NCBI GenBank assembly: GCA_029945945.1
Contig: JAQSDM010000012.1
Location: 1-64,000 of the forward strand
Source: Algoriphagus sp.
GTDB lineage: Bacteria > Bacteroidota > Bacteroidia > Cytophagales > Cyclobacteriaceae
Direction of reading: 5' to 3'
DNA: 64,000 bases
Shown here piece by piece: positions 63,228-64,000 of the stretch. The position numbers and the translations under genes were made by a program. Within the stretch, counting starts at the first letter, position 1. Each line of letters starts with the position of its first letter. The notes below the pieces were generated by a model. The model made no database searches, was not told the origin of the DNA, and worked only from the letters and a program-made list of their open reading frames with translations.

Positions 63228-63421
63228 TTTTTCAAGTCTAATCTTTCTCCTTTGAAATGGTGAGGATTTTCAGGTCTCTAACCAAAAATTAATTCCTCCG
63301 GATTCACTTTATCGCTCTTGTAGTCGGATTGCTCGAGCCCATGTAATATCCTTTGAACAAGAGTTTAAAAATCTCAAATTGAGGTTAGCAAAATTACATC
63401 AACTAATAAACCCCAAAACCT

Positions 63422-64000
63422 ATGAAACGATTACTAGCCATTCTACTCCTGGCTTCCTTCAACACTCTTGCTCAGGTACCAAAAGAACTTTCCAGTGAAC
63501 TGGTCATTGTCAATGTGAAGTCCGGAAAAGAAAAAGTCCTTGTCAAGGAAAATAGACATTTTGAAGCTCCCAACTGGAGCCGAGACGGCAAATTCCTTAT
63601 CATCAATGCTGCAGGTTTATTAGAGAAAATTGATTTAAAAGGAAAAAATCTGGGCAAGATCAATCCGGAAGGAATCAACACCGTCAACAATGACCATGGA
63701 TTAAGCTTCGATGGCAAAATTTTGGTTTTCAGCAAAAACGATAAGGCCGCTGCTCCTACTACTAATTCCCGAGTCTATATAGCAAATGCTGACGGCAGCA
63801 GCCCAAGACTTATTACCCCTGATTTCCCAAGCTACTGGCATGGAATAAGTCCGGACAATAACTTCCTCCTTTATACCGCTAGAAGAAACGATGAATGGGA
63901 TTTATATAAAATTTCAACACAAGGCGGAACAGAAGTCAATATCACAAACTCTCCGGGACTTGACGACGGATCCGAGTACAGTTACGACGGGAATTGGATC
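63422..64000 (+). CDS. TolB-like beta-propeller protein, truncated by the window edge
   Basis: An open frame of 193 codons runs to the end of the window without a stop, so it is missing from the ORF track. It starts at ATG 63422 with a Sec signal peptide (LAILLLASFNTLAQ) and shows PD40/TolB-type repeats: APNWSRDGKFLIINA, YWHGISPDNNFLLYTA and DDGSEYSYDGNW. Such proteins are periplasmic or secreted propellers, often in biopolymer transport or enzyme scaffolds. The rest of the gene lies to the right, so the full domain set is unknown. Upstream of it (63228-63421) I saw no other gene; a TATCCTTTG sequence at 63347 could be its promoter. Confidence 0.8.
   Translation, partial: MKRLLAILLLASFNTLAQVPKELSSELVIVNVKSGKEKVLVKENRHFEAPNWSRDGKFLIINAAGLLEKIDLKGKNLGKINPEGINTVNNDHGLSFDGKILVFSKNDKAAAPTTNSRVYIANADGSSPRLITPDFPSYWHGISPDNNFLLYTARRNDEWDLYKISTQGGTEVNITNSPGLDDGSEYSYDGNWI

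Noticed and set aside
1-64000. tRNA, rRNA, CRISPR arrays, insertion sequences, prophage
   Set aside because: Reading both strands showed no cloverleaf, no regularly spaced identical repeats, no transposase or integrase, and no phage structural gene.

Overview
The window looks like a chromosomal segment of a Bacteroidota bacterium, most likely an aerobic or marine/soil type near Cyclobacteriaceae/Cytophagales such as Algoriphagus (inferred from gene content, not from a marker search). Supporting signs are a SusC/SusD pair with a hybrid two-component sensor, a type IX secretion sorting domain, a GLPGLI protein, Tat-exported Gfo/Idh enzymes, DUF1080 proteins, and repeated matches to the Bacteroidota promoter -7 box TAnnTTTG. 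Strong Shine-Dalgarno sites are scarce. No tRNA, rRNA, CRISPR array, insertion sequence or prophage was seen.

Layout. 1-2.8 kb (minus): two DUF1080 proteins and a Tat-exported Gfo/Idh/MocA oxidoreductase, a likely 3-keto-glycoside module. 2.9-11.1 kb: mostly housekeeping (metal/corrinoid receptor-like protein, M42 peptidase, acyl-CoA carboxylase beta subunit, Ppx/GppA, Ldh_2 dehydrogenase, a second Gfo/Idh, GNAT). 11.3-31.1 kb: a polysaccharide utilisation locus. Minus-strand susC-susD-sulfatase-beta-helix-sulfatase ends at a terminator and is preceded by its own HTCS regulator. Next to it are a very large secreted GH128/CBM/T9SS protein and a divergent third sulfatase. 31.1-34.5 kb: truA, a sialidase-like BNR protein and a PHP-domain lipoprotein. 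34.7-46.2 kb: a complete branched-chain amino acid operon, ilvD-ilvB-ilvN-ilvC-leuA-leuC-leuD-cimA-leuB, transcribed leftward. 46.6-53.6 kb: ispE, a MazF-type toxin-antitoxin pair, tgt-lptFG-eamA, and GT2-sigma-rsmG. 54.3-57.9 kb: an outer-membrane beta-barrel protein plus GLPGLI protein, isolated by long noncoding flanks. 58.3-64 kb: dnaE (interrupted by an in-frame stop), trxA and a partial TolB-like gene.

The most striking signal is at the head of the BCAA operon. A consensus promoter (TTG-N19-TAATTTTG) is followed by a 16-residue mini-ORF, MFKVVFLLSFIILIGS, in which 8 residues are Val, Leu or Ile. Its stop codon abuts the first of three segments A, B and C. A pairs perfectly with B over 11 bp, and B pairs perfectly with C over 10 bp followed by a U-tract. 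This has the form of a ribosome-mediated transcription attenuator built from three segments instead of the classical four.

A second notable point is dnaE. It reads as one 1,431-residue exonuclease-PHP-polymerase fusion except for a TAA at codon 1162. Smaller findings include a 13-mer shared by two PUL promoters, a ~95-bp intercistronic repeat found in both susC/susD and ilvB/ilvN, degenerate octamer arrays, and a queuine tRNA-ribosyltransferase without the three zinc-binding cysteines.
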